A stretch of DNA of 41,134 bases from WQXF01 sp031552825 (lineage in GTDB: Bacteria > Bacillota > Clostridia > Christensenellales > Aristaeellaceae): positions 1-41,134 of the forward strand of contig JAVBMD010000001.1 of assembly GCA_031552825.1 (NCBI GenBank). Direction: 5' to 3'. Below are positions 6,249-13,686 of this stretch, piece after piece (positions within the stretch are counted from its first letter, which is position 1; every line of letters starts with the position of its first letter). The notes below the pieces were generated by a model. The model was not told where the DNA came from, searched no databases, and worked only from the letters and a program-made list of their open reading frames with translations. A program made the position numbers and the translations under genes.

Positions 6249-7520
6249 ATGAAAATCGCAATCATCGGCGCCGGAAGCACCTACACCCCCGAATTGATCG
6301 AAGGGATTCTGCTGCACGCCGCCTCGCTGGAAGTCTCCGAGCTGGCGCTGATGGACATCGACACGCGCAAGCTGGACATCGTGGGCGGCCTCGCGCTGCG
6401 CATGATCGAGCGCTCCGGACTGCGCTGCGAGGCCTATCTGACACAAGAGCTTGACAGGGCGCTGACCGGCGCAGACTTCGTGCTCTGCCAGCTTCGCGTG
6501 GGCAAGCTTCCCGCCCGCATCCTCGACGAAACCATTCCGCTCCGGCACGGTCTGCTCGGGCAAGAAACCACCGGCATCGGCGGCTTCTTCAAGGGGCAGC
6601 GCACCATCCCGGTGATGATGCACATCGCCCGGCGTATGGAGGCGCTATGCCCTGACGCTTTCCTTATCAACTTTTCCAACCCGGCGGGCATGGTGACGCA
6701 AGCGCTGCTCGCGCACACGCCGATTCGCGCCGTCGGCCTGTGCAACGTGCCCTTCAACATGCAGCGCAGCATTCAGGCGCAGCTTGGCCTCGCCCAGCCG
6801 GAGTTTACCTCAGTGGGGCTCAACCACCTGAGCTGGATCATCAGCGTGCGCGAGAAGGGGCACGAATACATCGACGAGGCCATCGCGCGCGGCATCGCCG
6901 CCGAAAGCATGAAGAACATTCCCGACGGCCTGTTCGACGCCGATCTGCTGCATGCCGTGCGCGCCATTCCCTCGCCCTATCTCTCCTACTTCTATCAGCG
7001 CGAGAGCAAGCTGGAACACGCGATGCACGCTGAAAAATGCCGCGGCCAGCTCTGCACCGAGATCGAGGAAGAGCTGCTGACCCTTTACGCCGACCCCATG
7101 CTTGCGGAAAAGCCGGAGCAACTGGCGCGGCGCGGCGGCGCGAACTATTCGACGGTGGCCATTTCGCTGGTCGACGCCATCTATAACGACAAGCGGGAAG
7201 TCCACGTCGTCAACGTGCAAAACCGCGGCGCGCTCTCCTATATGCGCGACGGCGACGTGGTGGAGACCGAAGCCATCGTAGGTAAGACCGGCGCGATCGC
7301 GAAGCCAGCGCCGGACTTCCGCAATCCCCACATCGAAGCGCTGATGCAGGCCTGCAAGGCCTACGAGCTGCTCGCGGTGGAGGCGGCGCTCAGCGGCAAC
7401 CGCGACACCGCGCTGGCGGCGCTGCTGGTTCATCCGCTGGTCGGCGATTTTCCAGCGGCCAAGGCTTGCTTTGAGGAGATGCTGGAAGCGCATCGCGACT
7501 ACTTGCCGCAGTATCACTAA
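6249..7520 (+). CDS. Family 4 glycoside hydrolase (6-phospho-beta-glucosidase-like)
   Basis: The 423-residue protein belongs to the NAD- and Mn-dependent GH4 family, which cleaves glycosides by oxidation-elimination. The Rossmann loop is IGAGSTYTPE (6-15). The metal-binding C165-N-V-P and His193 in GLNHLSW are in place, and GQETTGIGGFFKGQRTIPV matches the phospho-beta-glucosidase branch more closely than the alpha-glucosidase or galactosidase branches. The start at 6249 has GGAGG about 7 nt upstream, and earlier in-frame codons lack a ribosome site. Such enzymes need 6-phosphorylated disaccharides, usually delivered by a PTS. No PTS is in this window, and the next gene is a sugar kinase, so the substrate remains open. 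Confidence 0.88.
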   Translation: MKIAIIGAGSTYTPELIEGILLHAASLEVSELALMDIDTRKLDIVGGLALRMIERSGLRCEAYLTQELDRALTGADFVLCQLRVGKLPARILDETIPLRHGLLGQETTGIGGFFKGQRTIPVMMHIARRMEALCPDAFLINFSNPAGMVTQALLAHTPIRAVGLCNVPFNMQRSIQAQLGLAQPEFTSVGLNHLSWIISVREKGHEYIDEAIARGIAAESMKNIPDGLFDADLLHAVRAIPSPYLSYFYQRESKLEHAMHAEKCRGQLCTEIEEELLTLYADPMLAEKPEQLARRGGANYSTVAISLVDAIYNDKREVHVVNVQNRGALSYMRDGDVVETEAIVGKTGAIAKPAPDFRNPHIEALMQACKAYELLAVEAALSGNRDTALAALLVHPLVGDFPAAKACFEEMLEAHRDYLPQYH

Positions 7521-7551
7521 AGGATTCGGATACAAAAGGACGGGCGCCAGA

Positions 7552-8592
7552 ATGAGACGATACCTGCTGGGCGTAGACGGCGGCAATACAAAAACCGACT
7601 TTTTGCTTTGCGATTCCGCCGGAGCCTACGTCGATCTGCTCCGCACCGGCACCATCAGCCACGAAAATCAATCCGACTGTTTCGACGGGGCGGCGCGCCT
7701 GCTGCGTCGGCACCTCGAAACGCTGCTCGCGCGCAACGGGCTGAACTTTGCCGACGTGGACGCCATCGCGCTGGGGTTGGCCGGAGCCGACTTCCCCTTT
7801 CAAGTCGCAGCGCTGACGCGCGGCGCGCAAGCGCTGGGCATTCCCCGATGCCGCGTCGCCAACGACGCCGTGTTGGGCATCAAGGCGCTCTCGCCCGGCG
7901 GCGTCGGCGTTTGCGCCGTCAATGGCACCGGCACCGTGGTTGTGGGGCTGGACGGCCGGGGCGAGACGCTGCAAATCGGCGGCGTCGGCGAGACTTGCAG
8001 CGACCGCGCGGGCGGCGGATACATCGCCCGGCGCGCGCTTTCCTTCGCTTACGACGCATTCTACCGCTTCGGCGCACCCACCGCGTTGGCCGAAGGCATC
8101 TGCGCGCTGATGGGCATTTCAGGCAAAGCCGCCTACGCCGAAACGATATGCGCGCCCGATGCGCTGCAAAAGCACATGACCGGCATCGTACAACTGGTCG
8201 ACCGGCTGGCGCAAGCCGGAGACGCCGTGGCAAAAGGCCTCCTCGATACAGTTGGCGACGACCTCGGCCTGAGCATCGCCGGGTGTATCGCCGGGCTGCG
8301 CTTTGAAGGAGCGGTGCATGTGATTCTTGCCGGAGGGCTATGGTATAAGCTGGGTTATCAAGGTCTGCTGGAACGAACCAAGGCTCAGGTCTCGGCGCAC
8401 TGTTCGCAGCCAGTGCGCTACCTGCTGCACCGCGCGCCCCCGGCCATCGGCGGCGTATTTTGGGCAGCGGAACTCGCGCACCCCGATGGGCTGAGCGCCG
8501 CGCAAAAGCTGGCGCTGCTCGACTACCTGACCGCCGAGGAATATGAGCGCATCGTCGCGGAATCGTGTTATAATAGCGCGAAGGATCTGTAA
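7552..8592 (+). CDS. BadF/BadG/BcrA/BcrD-type ATPase, probable amino-sugar kinase
   Basis: The 346-residue ASKHA-fold protein starts with the phosphate-1 loop GVDGGNTKTD (7-16) and contains GLAGAD, NGTGTVVVG and a late GGVFWAAELAHPDG segment. This is the pattern of the N-acetylglucosamine kinase-like branch of the BadF family rather than of the iron-sulfur dehydratase activators, since the cysteines that hold the activator cluster are absent. It follows the GH4 gene by 31 bp on the same strand, suggesting that both act on one sugar. The exact sugar cannot be read from the sequence. A promoter for the next gene is embedded near its 3' end. Confidence 0.85.
   Translation: MRRYLLGVDGGNTKTDFLLCDSAGAYVDLLRTGTISHENQSDCFDGAARLLRRHLETLLARNGLNFADVDAIALGLAGADFPFQVAALTRGAQALGIPRCRVANDAVLGIKALSPGGVGVCAVNGTGTVVVGLDGRGETLQIGGVGETCSDRAGGGYIARRALSFAYDAFYRFGAPTALAEGICALMGISGKAAYAETICAPDALQKHMTGIVQLVDRLAQAGDAVAKGLLDTVGDDLGLSIAGCIAGLRFEGAVHVILAGGLWYKLGYQGLLERTKAQVSAHCSQPVRYLLHRAPPAIGGVFWAAELAHPDGLSAAQKLALLDYLTAEEYERIVAESCYNSAKDL
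8569..8574 (+). promoter_or_regulatory. Extended -10 promoter for rqcH inside the kinase 3' end
   Basis: TGTTATAAT occurs at 8566-8574, an extended -10 element 33 bp before the GTG start of rqcH. No good -35 is visible. It would give rqcH expression independent of the sugar genes. Confidence 0.45.
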
Positions 8593-8607
8593 ATCGGAGG
8601 GATTACC

Positions 8608-10356
8608 GTGCCATTGGACGGAATGACGCTGGGCTTCGTATGCCGCGAACTGAGCGCGCGCCTAGTTGGCGGGCGCGTGGATCGCGTGCAGCAGCCCGAG
8701 CGAGACGAATTGCACCTGCTCATCCGCAGCCTGGGGGAAAACCACCGGCTGGTGCTGTGCGCCGGAGCGCACCACGCGCGCATGCACCTGACCGCGCAGG
8801 CCAAGACCAACCCGATGGAGCCGCCCATGTTTTGCATGCTGCTGCGCAAGCACCTGCAGGGCGGCCGCGTAATGGCGGTGCGCCGCGTCGCCGGGGATCG
8901 CGTCGCCGAAATCGACATCGATGCGCTGGACGAACTGGGCGAGGCGCGCACCCGCACGCTGGTCATCGAGATCATGGGTCGGCATAGCAACATCCTGCTG
9001 CGCGACGCCGATGGGCGCATTATCGACGCCATCCGCCACGTCGACGCCGATATGAGCCGCGTGCGCGAGGTGCGCCCCGGTCTACCCTACGCCTACCCGC
9101 CAGCGCAGGGCAAGCTTGACCCGGATGCCGCTACCGCCGAACAGCTCGAGGCCGCGCTCCGCGCGGGTGGCGTCCGGCTGGATAAGGCGCTGCTGGACGG
9201 CATCGCCGGGCTGTCGCCGCAGGCGGCGCGCGAGTTGGCCTGCCGCCTGACCGGCGATGAGCAGGCAACGCTGGAGCCCGCCGCCATCCCCTCGCTGGCG
9301 CAGCGCCTGCACGCGTTGCTGGATACGCTGCCAACGCTGGCCCCCCCCGTACTACAGTTGAACGAAGAAGGCGAGCCGATAGACGTTTTCCCCTTCCCGC
9401 AGCACCGCTTTCCCGATGCGCTGCAGCGCCCGGTTCCCGAGGGCATCAGCGCCGCGCTCGACGCCTTCTTTCACTCGCGCGATCTGCGCGAGCGGCTCTC
9501 GCAGCGCACCGCCTCACTGCTGCACTCCATCAAGGCGCATATCGCCCGTTGCGAAAAGAAGCTGGCGCTGCAACAGGAAGCCATCGACGAAAGTGCGCAC
9601 ATGGAGGACTTCCGCATCCACGGCGAGTTGCTCACCGCCAACCTGTATCGTTTGGAGAAAGGCAGCGCCTCCGTCACCGTGGATAATTTCTACGATCCCG
9701 AGGGCGGAACGCTGACCATCGCGCTGGATCCGCAGCTTTCCCCTACACAAAACGCGCAGCGCTACTTCAAGCGCTATCAAAAGGCACGCTCCGCAAAGCG
9801 AATGGCGGCGGAGCAGCGGGAAAAATCGCGGGCTGAGCTGGATTGGCTGGAAGAGCAGCTCGACGATCTGCGTAAGTGTACCGAGGATGCCGAGATCGAC
9901 GAGATCCGCGCCATGCTGGTGGAGCGCGGCTATCTGCGCGCCTCACACAGCCGCGCCAAGCCGCGCAAGGCGCAGCCCTCCAAGCCGCTGCAGTATCGCT
10001 CCAGCGACGGCATCGACCTCTTCGTCGGCAAGAACAGCGCGCAAAATGACCGCCTCACCGCACAGGCGCGCGGCGAACACACTTGGCTGCACGCCAAGGA
10101 CATGCCCGGCTCTCACGTAATCATCGCGCACGAGGGCGAGCCGCCGGAGCGCACGCTTCAGGAGGCCGCAATGTTGGCCGCCTACTACAGCAAAGGCTCC
10201 GCCTCCTCGCGCGTGCAGGTGGATTACACCCTGCGACGCCACGTAAAAAAGCCCGGCGGCGCGCCGCTAGGCTTCGTACATTACACGCACCAGCACACCG
10301 TTTGGGTCACGCCTGACGAGGCTGCGGTCAAGCGGCTGACGCTTATGGAACATTAA
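8608..10356 (+). CDS. rqcH: NFACT family ribosome quality control factor RqcH
   Basis: The 582-residue protein is the bacterial Rqc2/NEMF homologue that binds stalled 50S subunits and recruits tRNA-Ala to build C-terminal alanine tails. The N-terminal NFACT-N domain contains PPMFCMLLRKHL (72-83) and the residues Asp97-Arg98, the pair known to be needed for tRNA recruitment in Bacillus subtilis RqcH. A coiled coil occupies about 290-440. The C-terminal NFACT-R (DUF814) domain starts near residue 465 with YRSSDGIDLFVGKNSAQND and has the WLHAKDMPGSHVII motif. The GTG at 8608 has GGAGG 7 nt upstream and gives the usual MPLDG N-terminus. Older annotations call such proteins fibronectin-binding. 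Confidence 0.95.
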   Translation: MPLDGMTLGFVCRELSARLVGGRVDRVQQPERDELHLLIRSLGENHRLVLCAGAHHARMHLTAQAKTNPMEPPMFCMLLRKHLQGGRVMAVRRVAGDRVAEIDIDALDELGEARTRTLVIEIMGRHSNILLRDADGRIIDAIRHVDADMSRVREVRPGLPYAYPPAQGKLDPDAATAEQLEAALRAGGVRLDKALLDGIAGLSPQAARELACRLTGDEQATLEPAAIPSLAQRLHALLDTLPTLAPPVLQLNEEGEPIDVFPFPQHRFPDALQRPVPEGISAALDAFFHSRDLRERLSQRTASLLHSIKAHIARCEKKLALQQEAIDESAHMEDFRIHGELLTANLYRLEKGSASVTVDNFYDPEGGTLTIALDPQLSPTQNAQRYFKRYQKARSAKRMAAEQREKSRAELDWLEEQLDDLRKCTEDAEIDEIRAMLVERGYLRASHSRAKPRKAQPSKPLQYRSSDGIDLFVGKNSAQNDRLTAQARGEHTWLHAKDMPGSHVIIAHEGEPPERTLQEAAMLAAYYSKGSASSRVQVDYTLRRHVKKPGGAPLGFVHYTHQHTVWVTPDEAAVKRLTLMEH

Positions 10357-10366
10357 GGAGAGTCCT

Positions 10367-10738
10367 ATGGTTTGTACGGTTTCTGAGCGCGGCGGCTCCA
10401 AGGTCGCCGTGCTGCAAAGCGTCGAAGCGCCCATCGCCACCGCGCAGGACGCACTGGATCTGGTCGCATCGATCTACTATCAGCACGCTTGTTTGAAGGT
10501 CGTGCTGCTGCGCGATCAATTGGCGCCGGAGTTCTTTCAACTGCGCACCGGGCTTGCCGGTGAAATCCTGCAAAAATTCACCAACTACCACATGGCGGTC
10601 GCCATCGTCGGCGATTTCTCCCGCGAGAGGAGCAAGCCGCTACGCGATTTCATCTATGAGTGCAACCGCGGCAAGCAGGTATTTTTTGTCCCCTCGGCGG
10701 AGGAAGCACTGGAACGGCTGCACGCGCTGGCGGATTAG
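10367..10738 (+). CDS. DUF4180 family protein
   Basis: The 123-residue protein matches the DUF4180 pattern: a central ALDLVASIYYQHACLKVVL segment, then LAPEFFQLRTGLAGEILQKF, and an ending with LRDFIYECNRGKQVFFV. The family has no established function and shares a SpoIIAA/STAS-like length and layout. AAGGAGA lies just upstream of the ATG, which is 10 bp after the rqcH stop, so the genes are co-transcribed. Its stop overlaps the stop of the convergent alkylation-repair gene. The link with rqcH may be only positional. Confidence 0.8.
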   Translation: MVCTVSERGGSKVAVLQSVEAPIATAQDALDLVASIYYQHACLKVVLLRDQLAPEFFQLRTGLAGEILQKFTNYHMAVAIVGDFSRERSKPLRDFIYECNRGKQVFFVPSAEEALERLHALAD

Positions 10739-11442
10739 CAGCGCGCGCCTTTGCGCTTATACCCCAAGCGCCCCTTATCCGCTGCCTTCCGGATGTATTC
10801 GGCGGCAAGCGGTACCATGCACTTTCCGCTGCCGATGGTCACCTTCACCTTGCCGATTGCCTCCGCGGCGCGAACCGCCTCCTCATGCAGCGGCAGGTAT
10901 GAGATGCCCACCGAGATCACGAAATTGTTCATCGAATAGCGCGCGCGGTTGGGGCTATCGTGAATGGTGCGCGCCACGGTGTCCAGCATCCCGCGCAATT
11001 TATCGATAGCAAACTCCGCATCCTTGCGCGCGCCTAGCAGCCCCGCATAGCAACTCCACCCCGCCGATTGACGCAATTCCCCGTCGCTCTTGATCCATCG
11101 ATCGGCGACTGTCTGCGCGAAGTCGGTCTCGGTCAGCAGCGCGCCGACCACGTAGTCGGACAGCATGAAGAAATACGCCGTCTCCATCCACCGTTCAAAG
11201 TCCGCCTCGGTCATCGCCTTCGGGTCGGCGACCATGCCCGCGAAGAACATCGCGTCATAATTGCCGGTGGCATAAAACTGTTCGGCCAACGGTTGATCGC
11301 GCCCCGCCTTCTTGGCCAACGCGCGCATCGCCATGGTCGCAACGCCAAACTGCGGCTCATGCGCGCCATTTACCGCATAGATTTTCTTGGTGCGCTCGGT
11401 ACCCAGCGCCTCAAGCTCGAGCATCACGTTTTCGAAATTCAT
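10735..11442 (-). CDS. DNA alkylation repair protein (AlkC/AlkD-like HEAT-repeat family)
   Basis: The 235-residue all-helical protein resembles the AlkD-superfamily DNA alkylation repair proteins. Recognisable segments are NGAHEPQFGVATMAMRALAK near residues 25-44, NYDAMFFAGMVADP, and SDYVVGALL followed by a W-x-K-S-D-x-E-x-x-R-Q-S-A-G-W stretch. True AlkD glycosylases excise bulky alkyl bases, but many relatives with this layout lack proven activity, so repair is a family-level inference. AAGGAG lies 8 nt before ATG 11442. The start lies inside an upstream relic frame whose stop is at 11411, so translation may be coupled to it. The gene is convergent with the DUF4180 gene, and the two stops overlap. 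Confidence 0.82.
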   Translation of the reverse strand: MNFENVMLELEALGTERTKKIYAVNGAHEPQFGVATMAMRALAKKAGRDQPLAEQFYATGNYDAMFFAGMVADPKAMTEADFERWMETAYFFMLSDYVVGALLTETDFAQTVADRWIKSDGELRQSAGWSCYAGLLGARKDAEFAIDKLRGMLDTVARTIHDSPNRARYSMNNFVISVGISYLPLHEEAVRAAEAIGKVKVTIGSGKCMVPLAAEYIRKAADKGRLGYKRKGARC

Positions 11443-11554
11443 GTGCGTACTCCTTTATTTGTTTCGACATCTCGAACAGCGAAGCAATCCCGCGCTCCAG
11501 CGGGTGGCGGTCGCGCACTTCGTCGGTATATTTCACGAGGATGTAATGCTTCAT
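11411..11554 (-). pseudogene. Truncated Dabb-family (stress-responsive A/B barrel) relic
   Basis: ATG 11554 has AAGGAG about 10 nt upstream and opens a 47-residue frame beginning MKHYILVKYTDEVRDR and continuing through an LFEMSKQI segment. This resembles the first 35 or so residues of Dabb-domain proteins, which are normally about 100 residues. The frame then runs out of register into the start of the alkylation-repair gene and stops at 11411-11413. The most likely history is a deletion that removed the Dabb C-terminus and brought the repair gene next to its ribosome site. The short frame could still serve as a translated leader. Confidence 0.5.
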
Positions 11555-11599
11555 AACGACTCAATCTCCTTCACAGCCACGCACATAAGGTTCCGCTGG

Positions 11600-11752
11600 T
11601 TATTTCTCTGAGCAGCACGCATTTCCCTTTAACGCAAAAGGCCGCCGTATTTTCCTCGCGCTCAGATACCCGTCCATACAGATCACGGCGATCAGAATCA
11701 GGCCGACCACGATGGACCAAGGCAGACGGCAAAGATTTCTGCGTTTTGTTGT
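11600..11752 (-). pseudogene. Relic of a small membrane protein without a start codon
   Basis: On the minus strand, an open frame ending at TAA 11600-11602 encodes LPWSIVVGLILIAVICMDGY, followed by basic residues (SARKIRRPF). This is a transmembrane helix with a positively charged flank. No ATG, GTG or TTG with a ribosome site precedes it before the in-frame TAG upstream. I read it as the decayed end of a small membrane protein; it may equally be chance hydrophobicity. Confidence 0.25.
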
Positions 11753-11771
11753 TTTCTATTCCTCTAAAGCA

Positions 11772-11780
11772 TGATATAAT
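11772..11780 (+). promoter_or_regulatory. Extended -10 promoter of the GntR gene
   Basis: TGATATAAT at 11772-11780 combines a TGN extension with a perfect TATAAT, 48 bp before the GTG start. No convincing -35 is seen, as is common with extended -10 promoters. Confidence 0.65.
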
Positions 11781-11828
11781 GACAAAGGGCTTTATTGAAA
11801 TAACCGCACACATTAAGGAGCTGAAACC

Positions 11829-12581
11829 GTGCTTGAATCCTATCGACTCGACAAAAGCGTGCCAATCCCGCTATATTTTCAATTGAAGAAGTTGCTTTTG
11901 GACGAAATAAAAAACGGCGCTTATCCGGTCGACGGTTTGATCCCGACCGAAAAAGAGCTTTCTGAAATGTTTGAAATCAGCCGCACCACCGTGCGCCAAG
12001 CCATTACCGAACTGGTGCAGGAAGGCTGGCTGTATCGCATCAAGAGCAAGGGCACCTTTGTTTCCCGCGTCAAAATCAAGCAGGATTTCATCAAGCGCCT
12101 CGAAACCTATAACGAACAAATCATCCGAACCGGGCGCGTCCCCCGCACCGAAGTGCTGGCCTGCAAGGTGGTCGACCTGCCCGAACGCGTCGCCGCGCTC
12201 TTTGAGTTGCCTTTGAACGACCAGAAATACATTTGCCTGAGCCGCCGCCGCTTCGCTGACGACGAGCCCATCGTCACCGTCGAGACCTACCTGCCCTACG
12301 ATACGTGCAACTTCGTGCTCAGCCACGACTTTAACCGCGAATCGTTGTACGATGTGCTGGCCACCAACGAGGCCACCCGCATTTGCCGCGTGACCCGCGT
12401 ACTGGAAGCGGTGAGCGCCAGTACCAAGGATGTGCAAAATCTCAACATCCGCTACGGCAAGCCCATTCAGTTCTCGCAAACCTCGGGCTACAACAAGAAC
12501 GACGACCTCGTCGAATGTTCCCTCGCGCGCTATCGCGGCGACAGGAACCGCTTTGAGGTGGATTTGCTGATCGGAACCTAA
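11829..12581 (+). CDS. GntR family regulator with UTRA domain
   Basis: The 250-residue protein has an N-terminal GntR winged helix (residues about 12-78: IPLYFQLKKLLLDEI, PTEKELSEMFEISRTTVRQA, then the wing GWLYRIKSKGTFVS) and a C-terminal UTRA effector domain (about 95-245) of the HutC subfamily. HutC/UTRA members bind sugars, sugar phosphates or small acids and usually repress the adjoining catabolic genes. The GTG start at 11829 has AAGGAG 8 nt upstream. It stands directly before the four-enzyme operon, so it is the probable repressor. The predicted ligand is an intermediate of that pathway. Confidence 0.92.
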   Translation: MLESYRLDKSVPIPLYFQLKKLLLDEIKNGAYPVDGLIPTEKELSEMFEISRTTVRQAITELVQEGWLYRIKSKGTFVSRVKIKQDFIKRLETYNEQIIRTGRVPRTEVLACKVVDLPERVAALFELPLNDQKYICLSRRRFADDEPIVTVETYLPYDTCNFVLSHDFNRESLYDVLATNEATRICRVTRVLEAVSASTKDVQNLNIRYGKPIQFSQTSGYNKNDDLVECSLARYRGDRNRFEVDLLIGT

Positions 12582-12608
12582 CGCGCTTCGCTCAAAAGGC
12601 TAGGTTTA

Positions 12609-12655
12609 TGCCCCCGAAGGCTTCCAAAGGGCGATCGGAAAGCTCGTTGGAAGCC
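12609..12655. repeat. Hairpin repeat related to the one at 19-55
   Basis: GGCTTCCAA (12619-12627) and TTGGAAGCC (12647-12655) form a perfect 9-bp stem with a 19-nt loop. Positions 12609-12645 resemble 19-55, sharing the core AAAGGGCG-x2-CGGAAAGC, although the stems differ. It may act as a terminator after the GntR gene, with T-rich sequence about 15 nt beyond. Confidence 0.5.
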
Positions 12656-12739
12656 CTGTAGGGCGATTCGTTTGTTTTTCTTTATCACAACAATACAATA
12701 TTATGATGTATCGCCGCATAGAGGAAAGAAGAGGTGCTC

Positions 12740-13654
12740 ATGATTCAGACCGTACTCGGCACCATCGAGCCTTCCCAACTCGGCCATTGCCAGCCCCATG
12801 AGCACCTGATGGTGCAGGCCGGTCCCGCTACCGACAAGCATCCTGCCCTGTTGCTCGACGATGAGGCGCTTGCCCTAGCCGAGCTTTCCGCCTACCACGC
12901 GGCGGGCGGCGGATCGCTGATCGATTGCCAGCCCGGCGGCGCGGGGCGCGATGCGCAAGCGCTCGCCCGCATCAGCAAGGCCAGCGGCGTTCACATCGTT
13001 GCCGTCACCGGCTACCATCTGCCGATGTTCTACCCCGCCGAGCACAGCATCCACACCGCCGCCGAAGAGCAGCTGTTTCGCTGGTTTCTCGGCGAGTTGA
13101 CGGAGGGTATCGAGCATACCTCTATCAAGGCCGGCGCCGTCAAAGCCGCGCTGGATGCGCAAGGGCTTTGCGATCCACTGAAAACACGGCTCCGTGCCGC
13201 CGCGCGCGCTGCCGCCGAAGCGAAGGTGCCGCTGATCCTGCACACCGAAAAGGGAGCGGGGGCAGTCGACGCGGTGGAACTTTGCGAAAGCGTCGGCCTC
13301 GCTCCGCAGCACCTGTTGGTATGCCACGTCGACCGGCAGGCCGAGGAGTATGCCATCCACGAAGCCATCGCCGCCACCGGCGCCATGCTGGAATACGACA
13401 CCATCGGCCGCTGGAAGTACCACGACGACGAAAGCGAACGACGGCTCATCCTGCACATGATGGAGAGAGGCTACACCAAACAACTCCTGCTTTCGCTGGA
13501 TACCACCCGCGAGCGCCTAGCGAGCTATGGCGGCACACCGGGGTTGTGCTATCTGCTCCGCGATTTCCTGCCTTCGCTGGAAGCGATGGGCGCTTCGCTG
13601 CAGGAACTGGCGCTGCTCACCGTAGGAAATCCGGCGCGAATCTTCATTCCGTAA
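12740..13654 (+). CDS. Phosphotriesterase-family metal hydrolase (possible lactonase)
   Basis: The 304-residue TIM-barrel protein keeps the complete bimetal site of the phosphotriesterase family: His20 and His22 (PHEHL), Lys130 (IKAG, the bridging lysine), His168 (LHTEKG), His196 (CHVD) and Asp254 (LSLD). Characterised bacterial relatives of this size are often sugar- or sugar-phosphate lactonases rather than phosphotriesterases. With a sugar-type kinase and two dehydrogenases in the operon, lactone hydrolysis is the most economical role, but this is inferred. ATG 12740 is preferred to GTG 12734 because GAGG precedes it by 5 nt. It is the first enzyme gene after gntR. Confidence 0.85.
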   Translation: MIQTVLGTIEPSQLGHCQPHEHLMVQAGPATDKHPALLLDDEALALAELSAYHAAGGGSLIDCQPGGAGRDAQALARISKASGVHIVAVTGYHLPMFYPAEHSIHTAAEEQLFRWFLGELTEGIEHTSIKAGAVKAALDAQGLCDPLKTRLRAAARAAAEAKVPLILHTEKGAGAVDAVELCESVGLAPQHLLVCHVDRQAEEYAIHEAIAATGAMLEYDTIGRWKYHDDESERRLILHMMERGYTKQLLLSLDTTRERLASYGGTPGLCYLLRDFLPSLEAMGASLQELALLTVGNPARIFIP

Positions 13655-13686
13655 GTCCATCTATTTATATAAGGAGTGTATCGATC

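Noticed and set aside
11571..11813. Minus-strand open frame of 80 codons upstream of gntR
   Set aside because: Its translation is unlike any protein and it covers the gntR promoter; another frame of the same stretch holds the more protein-like membrane relic.
12925..13686. Long upstream extension of the shikimate-dehydrogenase-like frame
   Set aside because: It overlaps the phosphotriesterase-family gene in another frame, while ATG 13687 has a proper ribosome site and the family N-terminus.
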